The notes: generated from the letters alone by a model not told the origin. Positions 44,274 to 53,169 are shown, counted from the first letter of the stretch. The stretch is DNA of 64,000 nt from Candidatus Binatia bacterium (GCA_026004195.1 BPIQ01000002.1:310001-374000); one strand, 5' to 3'. Translations and numbers: made by a program.

Positions 44274-44840
44274 TCAGGGTTCGTCCCCGTGCACGAGCCG
44301 GCCGAGTTCCCGACGCAGCTCGGGAACACCTTCGCCGGTCCGAGCCGAAGTCGGGAAAACGCCGAGCGTCCCCGGGAGGGCGCGGCAGAGGGCACTCCTT
44401 TCGGCCCGCCGAAGCTTGTCGACCTTCGTGTAGACGAGGACGACCGGAAGCTCGTGCGCGGCGAAGAAGTCGAGCAGCATGCGCTCGTCCTCGCCCACCC
44501 CGCGCCGGGGGTCCACGAGCAGAAGAGCGGCACGCAGTTGCGGGCGGTTCCGGAAGTAGGCCTCGACGAGATCTTTCCAACCGCGCCGCACCGACTCCGG
44601 CACCTTCGCGAAGCCGTACCCGGGAAGATCGGCGAGCACCCATCGTTCGTCGACCACGAAAAAGTGGATCGCCTGCGTTCGGCCGGGGGTCTTGCTCACG
44701 CGTGCGATTTTCGCGCCGGCGAGGCGGTTCAGCAGCGCGGACTTTCCCACGTTGGAGCGGCCGGCGAACGCGAACTCGGGCCAGCGGTGCGACGGGAAGG
44801 CTTCGGGGAGGGGGGCGGAGGCCAGGAGGCGAACCGCCAT
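44274..44840 (-). CDS. engB: Ribosome biogenesis GTPase YihA/EngB
   Basis: EngB is a small GTPase for 50S assembly. The 188-residue protein has G1 GRSNVGKS (27-34), a threonine G2 region (KTPGRTQAIHFF), G3 DLPGYG, G4 TKVDKL and the C-terminal SARTGEGVPEL. The family-typical WxxDLVEAYFRNR is present. It is convergent with lysA (no gap) and followed upstream by the CinA-type gene. Confidence 0.95.
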   Translation of the reverse strand: MAVRLLASAPLPEAFPSHRWPEFAFAGRSNVGKSALLNRLAGAKIARVSKTPGRTQAIHFFVVDERWVLADLPGYGFAKVPESVRRGWKDLVEAYFRNRPQLRAALLLVDPRRGVGEDERMLLDFFAAHELPVVLVYTKVDKLRRAERSALCRALPGTLGVFPTSARTGEGVPELRRELGRLVHGDEP

Positions 44841-44849
44841 GCCGCCCGC

Positions 44850-45578
44850 TCACTCGGTCCGGAGCACGGAACCGGGTGGCAACGTCTCGAGCAGGTGCCG
44901 GAAAGCCCGCTCCAGGTATTCGGGATCCTTGGACTCGAGCGTGATGCGCACGCGGTAGTCGGCGTCGAGCTTCGGGTAGGAACCGAGGAGAAGTTCGGGA
45001 AAGGCCGCCTGCGTGGCGTTGAGCGCCTCGGCGATCGAGCTCTCGGGCTCGCCGGTGTAGACGACCCGCATGTAGTACGGGTCCACGGCGAAGCGGTCCT
45101 TGATGGCCAGGAACTTGGCCCGGAAAAGCTCGGGGATGCCGGGCAGGATGTAGATGTTCTCGACCACGAGCGTCGGGAAGTTCATCCCGCCGTCGAAAAG
45201 GAGCTCGGCCCCTTCGGGAATCTCCGCCATCTTGAGCCGCGCGTCGTTCACCTTCTCGCCGAAGAACTCCCGCAGCATGCGCTCCATCTCGGGATGCCGC
45301 ACGACCTTCCGGCCGAGCCCCCGGGCGATGCCCTCGATCGTGACGTCGTCGTGCGTGGGCCCCACCCCTCCCGAGGTGAACACCACGTCGTGCGTCCTGT
45401 AGACGGCGCGAATCGCCTCGGCGATCTCCTCGGGCTCGTCCGGCACCACCGTGATCCGCCGGAGCGCCACGCCGAGCTTCCGCAGCTCCTGCGCGAGAAA
45501 CGAAGAATTCGTGTCGACGACCTTCCCCGAGAGGATCTCGTTTCCGATGACGACCAGCGCCGCGGTCTTCTCGCGCAC
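44850..45578 (-). CDS. CinA-like MoCF/molybdopterin-binding domain protein
   Basis: The 242-residue protein is the MoCF domain of CinA: TAALVVIGNEILSGKVVDTN at the N-terminus, FTSGGVGPTHDDVTIEGIAR and LPGIPELFRAKF, followed by a KOW-like small domain (about 170-240). The CinA C-terminal nicotinamide deamidase domain is absent. Stand-alone versions are common; the role (nucleotide pyrophosphatase or cofactor repair) is not settled. It begins 13 bp after the ThDP enzyme stop. Confidence 0.85.
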   Translation of the reverse strand: MREKTAALVVIGNEILSGKVVDTNSSFLAQELRKLGVALRRITVVPDEPEEIAEAIRAVYRTHDVVFTSGGVGPTHDDVTIEGIARGLGRKVVRHPEMERMLREFFGEKVNDARLKMAEIPEGAELLFDGGMNFPTLVVENIYILPGIPELFRAKFLAIKDRFAVDPYYMRVVYTGEPESSIAEALNATQAAFPELLLGSYPKLDADYRVRITLESKDPEYLERAFRHLLETLPPGSVLRTE

Positions 45579-45591
45579 GGCCCCTCTTCCC

Positions 45592-47241
45592 TCAGATGGA
45601 AATCGCGTCCTTCCGGAAGTCGCTCCGGCCGATCTTCACGTTCACGAGCGCCGGCTTCCCGGCCGAGAACGCACGTTCGAGCGCGGGGCGAATTTCGTCG
45701 GGCCTCTCGACGTACTCCCCGTGCCCGCCGAGGGCTTCCACGACCCTGTCGTACCGCGTGTAGTCGAGTCGCGTGGCCACGGCCCGCTCCTCGCCGTAGA
45801 GCTGCACCTGCCCCCGCAGGATCTGCATCCAGGCGGCGTCGTTCCCGACGATGCCGACGACGGGAATCTTCTGCCGCACCATGGCTTCGAACTCGAGCCC
45901 GTGGAGACCGAAGGATCCGTCTCCGTAGACGATCACGACCGTGCTCTCGGGCTTGGCGAGCTTGGCCGCCATGGCGTAGCCGGGACCGACTCCGAGCGTG
46001 CCGAGCGGTCCCGGGTCGAGCCAGTGCCCCTGCTGGTAGATACGGAGCACGGAAGCCGCCGTCGCGACGAAATCCCCGCCGTCGCCCACGACGATCGAGT
46101 TCCGGTCGAGCATCCGGTCGATCTCGTGACAGAGTCGGAGCGGGTTGATGGGCACGGCGTCCGACTCGAGCTCGGGCCTCATGCGTTCGCGCTTCTCGTT
46201 TTCTTTCTCTCGCAGCTCCGAGAGCCAGGGTCTCACGAGTTCTTTCGAAAAACCGTTCGCCCGCGCGCATTCCGTGAGCTGCTCCATGACGAGGCCCGTG
46301 TCGCCCACGATTCCCACCTCCACGGCCCGGTTCCGTCCGATTTCGGCCCCGTCGAGATCGACCTGGACGAGCTTCGCCCGGGGGTTGATGTGCGTCTCGC
46401 GCCCGTAGCCCAGACGGAAGTCGAGCGGCGTCCCGAAGATCAGGACGACGTCGGCCTGGCGAAGGGCGTCCTTTCGGGTGAGGGAAAAGAAGTAGGGGCT
46501 GTCCGGCGGCAGCGATCCGCGCCCGAGACCGTTCACGTACACGGGCATCCCGAACGTCTCGACGAACTCGGGGTACGCTTCCCTCCGGCGCGACCAGCGG
46601 AGCTGGGTTCCCACGAGCACCACGGGCTTCTGCGCCCGCCGGAGGAGTTCGAACGCCCGCTCGACGTAACGCGGATCGCCGGCGATGCCGGCCTCGGTCC
46701 GGTACTGCTTCGGGAACACGACGTCCGCCTCGTCGTACTGTGCGAAAAGCTGGTCGATCGGCATCTCGAGAAACACGGGGCCCGGGAGCCCCGTCGTGGC
46801 CTTCCGGAAGGCCATGGCCACGTACTCGGCGAGCCGGCGCCCCTCGGGTACGGAAGTCGCCCACTTGGTGATGGGCCGCATGAGCTCGACGTGGTTCATG
46901 TCCTGGAGCGAGCCCATGTCGGCGAAGGGCCGCGGCCCCTGGCCGCCGATCACGATCATGGGAACGTTCGCCCGGTGCGCGTTCGCGACGCCGGTCACGG
47001 CGTCGGTGAGCCCGGGACCCGCCGTCACCACCGCCACGCCCGGCGACCCCGTCACCTTGGCCCAGCCGTCGGCCGCGTGCGCCGCCGTTTGCTCGTGGCG
47101 GACGTCGATCACGCGGATCCCCTCGTCGAGGCACCCGTCGTAGATGGGCATCACGTGACCGCCGCAGAGAGTGAACACGAAGGGGACGTTCTCCGCTGCG
47201 AGCGCTTTCGCGACGACGCGGCCGCCGTGCATGTTCGCCAT
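45592..47241 (-). CDS. Thiamine diphosphate-dependent enzyme, acetolactate synthase-like family
   Basis: The 549-residue protein has the three domains of ThDP decarboxylases/carboligases: Pyr domain (PFVFTLCGGHVMPIYDGCLD; VRHEQTAAHAADGWAKVTG, with the catalytic Glu), central domain (VVLVGTQLRWSRRREAYPEF) and the PP domain with VIVYGDGSFGLHGLEFEAMV then VGIVGNDAAW (the GDG-N motif). Acetolactate synthase, oxalyl-CoA decarboxylase or hydroxyacyl-CoA lyase activity cannot be told apart from sequence alone. ATG 47241 follows a GGAGGAAC site. No ilvN, frc or ilvC is adjacent. Confidence 0.82.
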   Translation of the reverse strand: MANMHGGRVVAKALAAENVPFVFTLCGGHVMPIYDGCLDEGIRVIDVRHEQTAAHAADGWAKVTGSPGVAVVTAGPGLTDAVTGVANAHRANVPMIVIGGQGPRPFADMGSLQDMNHVELMRPITKWATSVPEGRRLAEYVAMAFRKATTGLPGPVFLEMPIDQLFAQYDEADVVFPKQYRTEAGIAGDPRYVERAFELLRRAQKPVVLVGTQLRWSRRREAYPEFVETFGMPVYVNGLGRGSLPPDSPYFFSLTRKDALRQADVVLIFGTPLDFRLGYGRETHINPRAKLVQVDLDGAEIGRNRAVEVGIVGDTGLVMEQLTECARANGFSKELVRPWLSELREKENEKRERMRPELESDAVPINPLRLCHEIDRMLDRNSIVVGDGGDFVATAASVLRIYQQGHWLDPGPLGTLGVGPGYAMAAKLAKPESTVVIVYGDGSFGLHGLEFEAMVRQKIPVVGIVGNDAAWMQILRGQVQLYGEERAVATRLDYTRYDRVVEALGGHGEYVERPDEIRPALERAFSAGKPALVNVKIGRSDFRKDAISI

Positions 47242-47319
47242 CGTTGTTCCTCCTGTTCCCGGAGCCGAACGTGCACTATAGCCGCGCGCCCGAACCGCTG
47301 GCAAGGTAACGGAGCAGCC

Positions 47320-48378
47320 TCACACGATGTCCACGACGTGCTCCGGGAGATCCTCGAAGTGCCGGAGCAGGTACTCGCGCAGCCGCTTTTTCACGCGGCT
47401 TTCGATCTGGCGGACGCGTTCGCGGCTGATGCCGTACCGGTCGCCGATCTCCTGGAGCGTGAGCGGGTTTTCCGCGAGAAGCCGCGATTCGAAGATCACC
47501 TGGTCCTTTCCCTTGAGCGTTTTCCCGAACTCCAGGATCTTCTCGTGGACCTTGGCCCGGAACTCGGCGTCCGCGATCTGCTTTTCGGCCGTCGCGGTCT
47601 TGCTCGGCAAGAGGTCCAGCAGGCTCGTCGCCTCCCCGTCCTCGAGCGGCGCGTCCACGGAGAGGTCGCGCGCGGAGAGCCTCTGATCCATCTCGACGAC
47701 TTCGGATTCCTTCACGTCGAGCCGCTGGGCGAGAAGCTTGGGCTCGGGACGGAAGCCCTGCGCCTCGAGCCGCTCCTTCTCTTTGTGCAGGTTGAAGAAG
47801 AGCTTCCTCTGGGCTTGCGTGGTTCCGACCTTCACCATCCGCCAGTTGTTCATGATGTAGCGGATGATGTACGCCCGAATCCACCAGACGGCGTAGGAAG
47901 GGAAGCGAACTCCGCGGTACGGGTCGAAGTTCTTGACGGCCTCCATGAGGCCCACGTTCCCCTCCTGGATGAGGTCCATCAGGTTCCGGCAAGCGCGCTC
48001 GTACTCGCGGGCGATGAGCACGACGAGCCTCAGGTTGCTCGTCACGAGCCGGTACGCCGCGTCGAGGTCCCCGTGCTCCTTGTAGCGGATCGCGAGCTCT
48101 TTTTCCTCTTCGCGGCTCAGGACCGGATACTTGCGGATTTCCGCGAGGTAGCGCCGAACGGTGTCGTACGGGACGAGCGCCTTCTCGTCTTCCTCCGCTC
48201 CGGCCTCCTCTTCCTCCTCCACCTCCGCTTGCGACTCCGGCAGGAGGTTTTCGAACTCGACCACCTCGACGTCGGGCGCCTCGGCAAACTCCGGGTCTTC
48301 GAACCCGACGCGGTTCTCTCCGGTTTCGGGCAGGGAACTCCCGAGCGACGCGGTTTTCGTCTGCCGTTCTTCGTCCAC
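47320..48378 (-). CDS. rpoH: RNA polymerase sigma factor RpoH type (heat-shock sigma-32)
   Basis: The protein has region 2 (AYRLVTSNLRLVVLIAREYE, NLMDLIQEGNVGLMEAVKNF, RFPSYAVWWIRAYIIRYIMN), the RpoH box AQRKLFFNLHKEKERL, region 3 and region 4.2 (LTLQEIGDRYGISRERVRQI). The RpoH box separates it from RpoD. Ahead of region 1.2 is a strongly acidic stretch (EVEEEEEAGAEEDEK). GTG 48378 is the likely start; the frame is open further upstream but overlaps rpoZ. It follows rpoZ, probably in one transcript. Confidence 0.85.
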   Translation of the reverse strand: MDEERQTKTASLGSSLPETGENRVGFEDPEFAEAPDVEVVEFENLLPESQAEVEEEEEAGAEEDEKALVPYDTVRRYLAEIRKYPVLSREEEKELAIRYKEHGDLDAAYRLVTSNLRLVVLIAREYERACRNLMDLIQEGNVGLMEAVKNFDPYRGVRFPSYAVWWIRAYIIRYIMNNWRMVKVGTTQAQRKLFFNLHKEKERLEAQGFRPEPKLLAQRLDVKESEVVEMDQRLSARDLSVDAPLEDGEATSLLDLLPSKTATAEKQIADAEFRAKVHEKILEFGKTLKGKDQVIFESRLLAENPLTLQEIGDRYGISRERVRQIESRVKKRLREYLLRHFEDLPEHVVDIV

Positions 48379-48442
48379 GCCTGTCCGTCCCGGGCTCGGC
48401 CCTTCGACACCCGAGCCGCCCGCCGCGGGCGGGCCGGCCGGC

Positions 48443-48646
48443 TCAGGTCCCGTCTTTTTCGGGATAGTGAAGCTCGACCTTCCCGGCCGCGATTTCCCTG
48501 AGGGCCGCCACGATCTCCTTGTTGTCGGTCTCGACCAGAGGGCGCGCGCCCTTGAGAAGCTGTTTGGCACGCTTGGCGGCCAGAAGCGCGAGCTCGAACC
48601 GGTTCGGAACTCGCTCGAGACAGTCTTCGACGGTGATCCTGGCCAT
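48443..48646 (-). CDS. rpoZ: DNA-directed RNA polymerase omega subunit
   Basis: Omega assists RNA polymerase assembly and the stringent response. The 67-residue protein has [52 protein letters not shown] and KVELHYPE. It starts at ATG 48646; a longer upstream frame adds no similarity. It lies downstream of a palindromic repeat. rpoZ next to a sigma-factor gene is unusual; the more common neighbours are gmk and spoT, not visible here. Confidence 0.92.
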   Translation of the reverse strand: MARITVEDCLERVPNRFELALLAAKRAKQLLKGARPLVETDNKEIVAALREIAAGKVELHYPEKDGT

Positions 48647-48697
48647 AACTCGGAAACCTATATGACCCAAAATCCCGGACGAGGCAAACCCCGCCCC

Positions 48698-48726
48698 CCC
48701 CGGACGCGACGGAGCGCGTCCCTCCG
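48698..48726. repeat. Single palindromic (REP-like) element
   Basis: One copy, with arms GGACGCG/CGCGTCC, loop ACGGAG and following CCTCCG. It separates rpoZ (minus) from the next plus-strand gene, so it sits in a divergent promoter region, not at gene ends. Confidence 0.75.
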
Positions 48727-48762
48727 TTGACTGGAGCCCGAGCGGCGTCTAGCTTCGCGGCG

Positions 48763-49242
48763 ATGTCGCTCTGGAGCCGACTCGGCCGCATTCTGGTGGG
48801 CGGGGAAGAACCCGAGCCCGAGGAAATCCTCCCCCGCCTCCGTCGCCTCTATGCGGCCACGGTGGAGCGCCAGCGCTCCATGCTCCGGCACGCGGAGCTC
48901 GCCCCCAACGAAGCGTCGAGGGAGGGGCTCACCAAGCTCGCCGAGGAGGAAAAAGAGCTCGCCGAGCGGCTCAGGGAGCTCGTGGCCCGGCACGGGGGCT
49001 TCGCGGGGGACGTTCCCGCGGGAGAACCCCCACCCCCCGGCCTGAACCACTGGAGTCGGCTCGTTCAGGACCTCGAAGCGCACCGCTCGGCCGTCAAGGA
49101 GCTCCTCGACCACGCGGCCGATCTCACGGACGACGAGCCCGAGCTGGCCGAAGCGCTCCGGGAGCTCGCCCGGCGGGAAGAAATCCACGTGTTTCTCCTC
49201 CGCCGGCTCGTGGCCCGCGCCGACCCGCAGGCGATCGACTAG
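48763..49242 (+). CDS. Helical protein, possibly ferritin-like
   Basis: The 159-residue protein is a bundle of polar helices (ILPRLRRLYAATVERQRSML, EGLTKLAEEEKELAERLREL, LVQDLEAHRSAVKELLDHAA, EALRELARREEIHVFLLRRL). Glu and His are placed as EExxxH-like pairs, reminiscent of rubrerythrin or ferritin-like four-helix bundles, but the metal motif is not secure. A short gap to the tkt 3' end shows convergence (4-bp overlap). ATG 48763 is favoured over 48727. Confidence 0.5.
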   Translation: MSLWSRLGRILVGGEEPEPEEILPRLRRLYAATVERQRSMLRHAELAPNEASREGLTKLAEEEKELAERLRELVARHGGFAGDVPAGEPPPPGLNHWSRLVQDLEAHRSAVKELLDHAADLTDDEPELAEALRELARREEIHVFLLRRLVARADPQAID

Positions 49243-51092
49243 GACTCTCGGGCGAGGCGTTCTGCCGCGGCGACGATGGCCTGGTGGTCGATCCCGTAAG
49301 CGTGCAGAAGCTCGGCGGGCTTTCCGGACCGCGGAATTTCTCGCACCGCCAGTTTGTGCACCCGGATCCCCTCGCGACCCACGGCTTCGAGCACCGCCTC
49401 TCCGAGCCCCCCTTCCGGGTAGTGGTCCTCGACGGTCAGGATCTTGCCCCCGCACTCCTTGCCCGACCGGACCAGCGTGGCCGCGTCGATCGGTTTGACG
49501 GAGTACGCGTCGATCACGCGAACGGAAAGACCGCGGTCGCGCAGGATCTCGAACGCTCTGAGCGCCTCGAACACCGTGATCCCGGCCGTCACGACGGCCA
49601 GCGAATCCCGCCCGTCACCGGACCGCAGGACCTTCGAGCCGCCCGCGGAGAACTCCTCGGAGGCGGAGTACAGGATAGGCGTCTTGGGCCTCGTGAGCCG
49701 GAGGTAGGAGATTCCGGGCAGGCTCGCGGCGAGCACGACGAGCTTTTCCGTGGAAACGGCGTCGCACGGATAGAAGACCGTGGAGCCGGGGAGAGCACGC
49801 ATCATGGCGAGGTCCTCGAGCCCCATTTGCGACGGACCGTCCTCTCCGATGGAGACCCCGCAGTGGGAACCGGCGCACTTGAGGTTCGCCCGCGAAATGG
49901 CCGCCATGCGCAGGTGGTCGAAAGCGCGGGTGAGAAAGCAGGCGAAGGTGGAGAGAAACGGGACCTTCCCGCAAGCCGCGAGACCGACGGCCGTGCCGAC
50001 CATGTTCTGCTCGGCGATGAATTCCTCGAAAAAGCGGTCGGGGTAGGCGGCGAGGAAGCGCTCCGAAAACGTCGAGTTCTTCGTGTCGGCGTCCAGAACG
50101 ACGATCTCGGGGCGAACGGCCCCGAGCTTGACCAGCGCCGAGCCGTACGCTTCCCGCGTGGCGACCGAGTCGTCCGTGCGGTACTCGGGGGGCGGAATCG
50201 GACGGTCACCGCTCGGCGGAGGCGGGCTCCAGGGCTCGGGGCGCCGAGGCGAGACGGGTGGGACTTCCCGGCGCGCCTCGGGTTCGAGTTCCCGCAGTGC
50301 CCGCTCGAGCTCTTCCCCCTTCTTGAGAGCCTTCCCGTGCCAGCCCTCTTTGTCTTCGAGGAACGAGACTCCTTTTCCCTTGCGGGTTTCCGCCACGATG
50401 GCAAAAGGGCGGTCGGCGCGTCTCGCAAGATCGAACGCCCCGAGGATCTGTGCCGGGTCGTGACCGTCGATGCCCACGGCCTCCCAACCGAAGCTCCGGA
50501 GCCGGGCGCAGTAGGAGTCCACGTCGAATCCGTACATCGTTCGCTGGCTTTGCCCGAAGCCGTTCACGTCCACGATGGCCACGAGGTTGTCGAGACCGTA
50601 GTAGGCCCCGAGAGCCACGGCTTCCCACACGCTTCCCTCCGCCGTCTCGCCGTCCCCCAGGAGGACGTAGACGCGGAACGGCCGGCCGTCCCGCTTCGCG
50701 GCGAGAGCGAGCCCCACACCGATCGAGAGGCCCTGCCCGAGGGACCCCGTAGCGGCGATGGCGCCCGGAAAGCGGGGAGTCGGATGCCCCTCGAGCTCGC
50801 TGTCGAACCGGCGGAGCGTGAGCAATTTTTCCGGGTCGAAAGCCCCTGCCTCGGCCCAGGCCGCGTAGAGCAGCGGGGCCGCGTGCCCCTTGGAGAGGAC
50901 GAACCGGTCGTTGTCGGGATGGCCCGGGGACTCGGGGTGGTAGCGCATGACGTGGAAGAAAAGCGCGGCGACGAGGTCCGCCGCGGAAAGGCAGCTCGTC
51001 GGGTGGCCGGAACCGGCCTCGGACGTGGACCGGAGGCAGTGGACGCGCAGCCGAGCTGCACGGACGCGGATTTGGTCTTCTGCCGAATTCAT
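49239..51092 (-). CDS. tkt: Transketolase
   Basis: Transketolase moves two-carbon units in the pentose phosphate and Calvin-type pathways. The 617-residue protein is close in size to the shorter eukaryote-like form. It has the ThDP site GDGETAEGSVWEAVALGAYY then DNLVAIVDVNGFGQSQR, the RFVLSKGHAAPLLYAAWAEA segment, the catalytic Glu in FEEFIAEQNMVGTAVGLAA and SHCGVSIGEDGPSQMGLEDL. DXS was considered because dxs is missing from the ispA region, but the E-N-M motif and overall layout fit transketolase. It follows the MoaD-like gene by 37 bp. Confidence 0.92.
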   Translation of the reverse strand: MNSAEDQIRVRAARLRVHCLRSTSEAGSGHPTSCLSAADLVAALFFHVMRYHPESPGHPDNDRFVLSKGHAAPLLYAAWAEAGAFDPEKLLTLRRFDSELEGHPTPRFPGAIAATGSLGQGLSIGVGLALAAKRDGRPFRVYVLLGDGETAEGSVWEAVALGAYYGLDNLVAIVDVNGFGQSQRTMYGFDVDSYCARLRSFGWEAVGIDGHDPAQILGAFDLARRADRPFAIVAETRKGKGVSFLEDKEGWHGKALKKGEELERALRELEPEARREVPPVSPRRPEPWSPPPPSGDRPIPPPEYRTDDSVATREAYGSALVKLGAVRPEIVVLDADTKNSTFSERFLAAYPDRFFEEFIAEQNMVGTAVGLAACGKVPFLSTFACFLTRAFDHLRMAAISRANLKCAGSHCGVSIGEDGPSQMGLEDLAMMRALPGSTVFYPCDAVSTEKLVVLAASLPGISYLRLTRPKTPILYSASEEFSAGGSKVLRSGDGRDSLAVVTAGITVFEALRAFEILRDRGLSVRVIDAYSVKPIDAATLVRSGKECGGKILTVEDHYPEGGLGEAVLEAVGREGIRVHKLAVREIPRSGKPAELLHAYGIDHQAIVAAAERLARES

Positions 51093-51129
51093 CGCACGCT
51101 CGCTCCCCCTCCCCTCCTCGCCCTTCCGC

Positions 51130-51426
51130 TCACGACCCCGCCGATTCTACCGCGAAATCCTCTCGCGGAGCCACCGCGAATTGCGCCGGGAGACCGCCCG
51201 CGAGCGGCGGGAAGACGTCGAGGTGGGCTCCGTCGGCGAGAACCGCGTCGGGCTCCAGCGACCGGTCGCCCGAAACGGTCATGCCCGCGTGCTTCGGCGG
51301 GATCCCGAGCCGTTCGATCACCTGCGCCACCGTGGCCCCGTCGGGCACTTCGACCTCCGTCCTGCCCCCCGTCTCGGGCGGAAGGAACTTTTTCAACTGC
51401 GCATGGAGTTGGACGGTGACTTTCAC
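51130..51426 (-). CDS. MoaD/ThiS-family sulfur-carrier protein with C-terminal extension
   Basis: The 98-residue protein has the beta-grasp fold: VTVQLHAQLKKFLPP, GRTEVEVPDGATVAQVIERL, MTVSGDRSLEPDAVLADGAH and LDVFPPLAGG. In MoaD and ThiS the last two residues are GG, which is adenylated or thiocarboxylated. Here GG is followed by another 20 residues. The GTG start (51426) overlaps the FAD enzyme stop (GTGA) and has GGAGG upstream. It probably serves a tungsten or molybdenum pterin or a sulfur relay, with the MoeB-rhodanese gene 2 kb upstream. Confidence 0.8.
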   Translation of the reverse strand: MKVTVQLHAQLKKFLPPETGGRTEVEVPDGATVAQVIERLGIPPKHAGMTVSGDRSLEPDAVLADGAHLDVFPPLAGGLPAQFAVAPREDFAVESAGS

Positions 51427-52688
51427 GTGCGAACCTCCGGCACGTCCCGGACGGTGAGGGCGTACGTGAAGCGTGGCTGGTGGTGTCGCTCGAAGTCTTT
51501 CCAGCGGGCACGCCGGCGAATCCAGGAGTGCACCACACCCATTTCGGCGACGCCGTGGGCATCCCCCAGGTACATGGCGCCGACGACGACCCCGTCCCGG
51601 TCCACGACGATCTTCCGGTAGGCGTCGCCGCGGCCGCCTCCGAGGAGCTTCACGTCGTCGCCCGGGCCTTCGCGGAAGCGCCCGATCTGTGCCAGGGTCA
51701 CGTGGAAAAGCTCCACGACGTTCATGCCGAGAGAGCCGTCGTACGCGATCTGGCGTCCCGTCATGTTGGCTCCGGCGATCCGTCCCTGCTCGACCGCCGA
51801 GGGCCAGATCGCGTGGAGCACACGCTGGCCGCCCCCGAGAAAATCGACGACTTCGGCCACGTCGCCGGCCGCGAAAATCCCGGGTCGGGAAGTCCGGAGA
51901 AATTCGTCGACGAGAATGCCGCGCCCGATCTCGCAGACCTCCGGTGTCACGCACGAGAGGTTCGGCCTCACGCCCGCGGCGACGACGACCAGATCGACGA
52001 CGACCTTCCTTCCGTTACCGAGCTCCGCTTCGATTTCCCCGGAGGGCTTTCGGGCGAGGGTCCGCACCGTCGTGCCGAGCTCCAGCGTGACGCCTTCGTC
52101 CCGGACCGCCTCGCCGAATCGCTTTCCACCCTCTTCGTCGAGGAGCTGCGGCAGGAGTTGCGGGGCCATCTCGACGATCGTGAGCCGAATCCTGAGCTTG
52201 CGGAGCGCCTCGGCTGCGAGCATGCCGATGAAGCCGCCGCCGATGACGAGCCCCGTCCTCGCCTTTTCGGCCGCCGCTTTGAGGCCCCGGGCGTCCTCGA
52301 GCGTCCAGAGGTAGTGGACCGGCACCTCGGAGAGACCCGAGACGGGTGGCGCCACGCACTCCGAGCCGGTGGCCAGGAGAAGCTTCTCGTAACCCACGCT
52401 CCTCCCGTCGGCGAGGGAGATCTTCCTGGCCTCGGGATCCACCGCCACCACGGGCGCCGCGTCGAGAAGCTCGACGCCCTTTTCTTCGTAGTCGCGAGGC
52501 GTGCGGATCCACAGATCCTCGAGCGTCATTTCCCCCGCGACGTAATAGGGCAGCGCGACCCGGGAGTACGCGGGGCCCGGCTCGCGGTTCACGAGCAGGA
52601 TGCGTCCCTCGCGGTCGTACTTCCGGATCCAATCGACGGCGGCCAGCGAAGCCGCGCTGTTGCCGACCAGGACGTAGCGAGCGTCCAT
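51423..52688 (-). CDS. FAD/NAD(P)H-dependent oxidoreductase (AorC/nitrite-reductase-like)
   Basis: The 421-residue protein has the FAD motif YVLVGNSAASLAAVDWIRKY at the N-terminus, SRVALPYYVAGEMTLEDLWI, LLLATGSECVAPPV, the NAD motif LVIGGGFIGMLAAEALRKL (about 145-163), and VVAAGVRPNLS then GIFAAGDVAEVVDF. It resembles the FAD subunit next to tungsten aldehyde oxidoreductases (AorC) and NirB-like reductases. It probably shuttles electrons between NAD(P)H and the four-cluster ferredoxin encoded just upstream (10 bp away). Confidence 0.85.
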   Translation of the reverse strand: MDARYVLVGNSAASLAAVDWIRKYDREGRILLVNREPGPAYSRVALPYYVAGEMTLEDLWIRTPRDYEEKGVELLDAAPVVAVDPEARKISLADGRSVGYEKLLLATGSECVAPPVSGLSEVPVHYLWTLEDARGLKAAAEKARTGLVIGGGFIGMLAAEALRKLRIRLTIVEMAPQLLPQLLDEEGGKRFGEAVRDEGVTLELGTTVRTLARKPSGEIEAELGNGRKVVVDLVVVAAGVRPNLSCVTPEVCEIGRGILVDEFLRTSRPGIFAAGDVAEVVDFLGGGQRVLHAIWPSAVEQGRIAGANMTGRQIAYDGSLGMNVVELFHVTLAQIGRFREGPGDDVKLLGGGRGDAYRKIVVDRDGVVVGAMYLGDAHGVAEMGVVHSWIRRRARWKDFERHHQPRFTYALTVRDVPEVRT

Positions 52689-52698
52689 CGGATGCGCG

Positions 52699-53169
52699 TC
52701 AGGTTCCAGCCAGGGCGCGGTGCACGACCGAAGCGAAGAACTTCTGCTTGGCTTTCGCGTCGGTCTCGACCTCGGCGAATTCCAGCGCGCCCGGGACGCA
52801 GAACTTCACGCACTCGGGGTCGCCACCGCAGAGGTCGCAGTTCTGGGCGACTCCCCGTTCGGGGGCGAAGCCCATCACCCCGAAAGGACAGGCGAGCAGG
52901 CACATCTTGCACCCGATGCACCGCTCTTCGAGAACTCGAACGGTTCCGTCCGGGTCCCTCCGGATGGCCACCGTGGGGCAGACCGTGCCGCAGGGCATGT
53001 CGGCACAGTGCACGCAGGTGAGCGGCAGGTAGAACTGTTCTTCGTAGAAGTCGTTCACCCGAATCCGGGAGAGCGCCGGGTTGAAGACGCCCTCGTGGGA
53101 GAACGAGCACGCGAGCTCGCACTCCCGGCACGCCGTGCATTTCTCCTGGTGGACGACGATTTGCTTCAT
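52699..53169 (-). CDS. Four-cluster [4Fe-4S] ferredoxin (HycB/AorA type)
   Basis: The 156-residue protein has cysteine sets CTACRECELAC, CVHCADMPCGTVCP, CIGCKMCLLACPFG and CDLCGGDPECVKFCVPGA, enough for four [4Fe-4S] clusters, as in HycB-like electron-transfer subunits and AorA. It would carry electrons between a catalytic oxidoreductase and the FAD protein. It lies between the MoeB-rhodanese and FAD genes. No catalytic tungsten or molybdenum subunit is adjacent. Confidence 0.9.
   Translation of the reverse strand: MKQIVVHQEKCTACRECELACSFSHEGVFNPALSRIRVNDFYEEQFYLPLTCVHCADMPCGTVCPTVAIRRDPDGTVRVLEERCIGCKMCLLACPFGVMGFAPERGVAQNCDLCGGDPECVKFCVPGALEFAEVETDAKAKQKFFASVVHRALAGT

Noticed and set aside
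45451-48501. Very long open frame on the plus strand (about 1000 codons)
   Set aside because: It is the antisense of the ThDP enzyme and rpoH genes; GC-rich codon bias creates such open frames. No protein family is recognisable.
48738-49245. Transketolase gene end and helical protein considered as one operon
   Set aside because: They are on opposite strands and only meet at their 3' ends.
49239-51092. Transketolase considered as DXS
   Set aside because: Length, the FEEFIAEQNMVG region and the layout fit transketolase; DXS hallmark insertions are absent.
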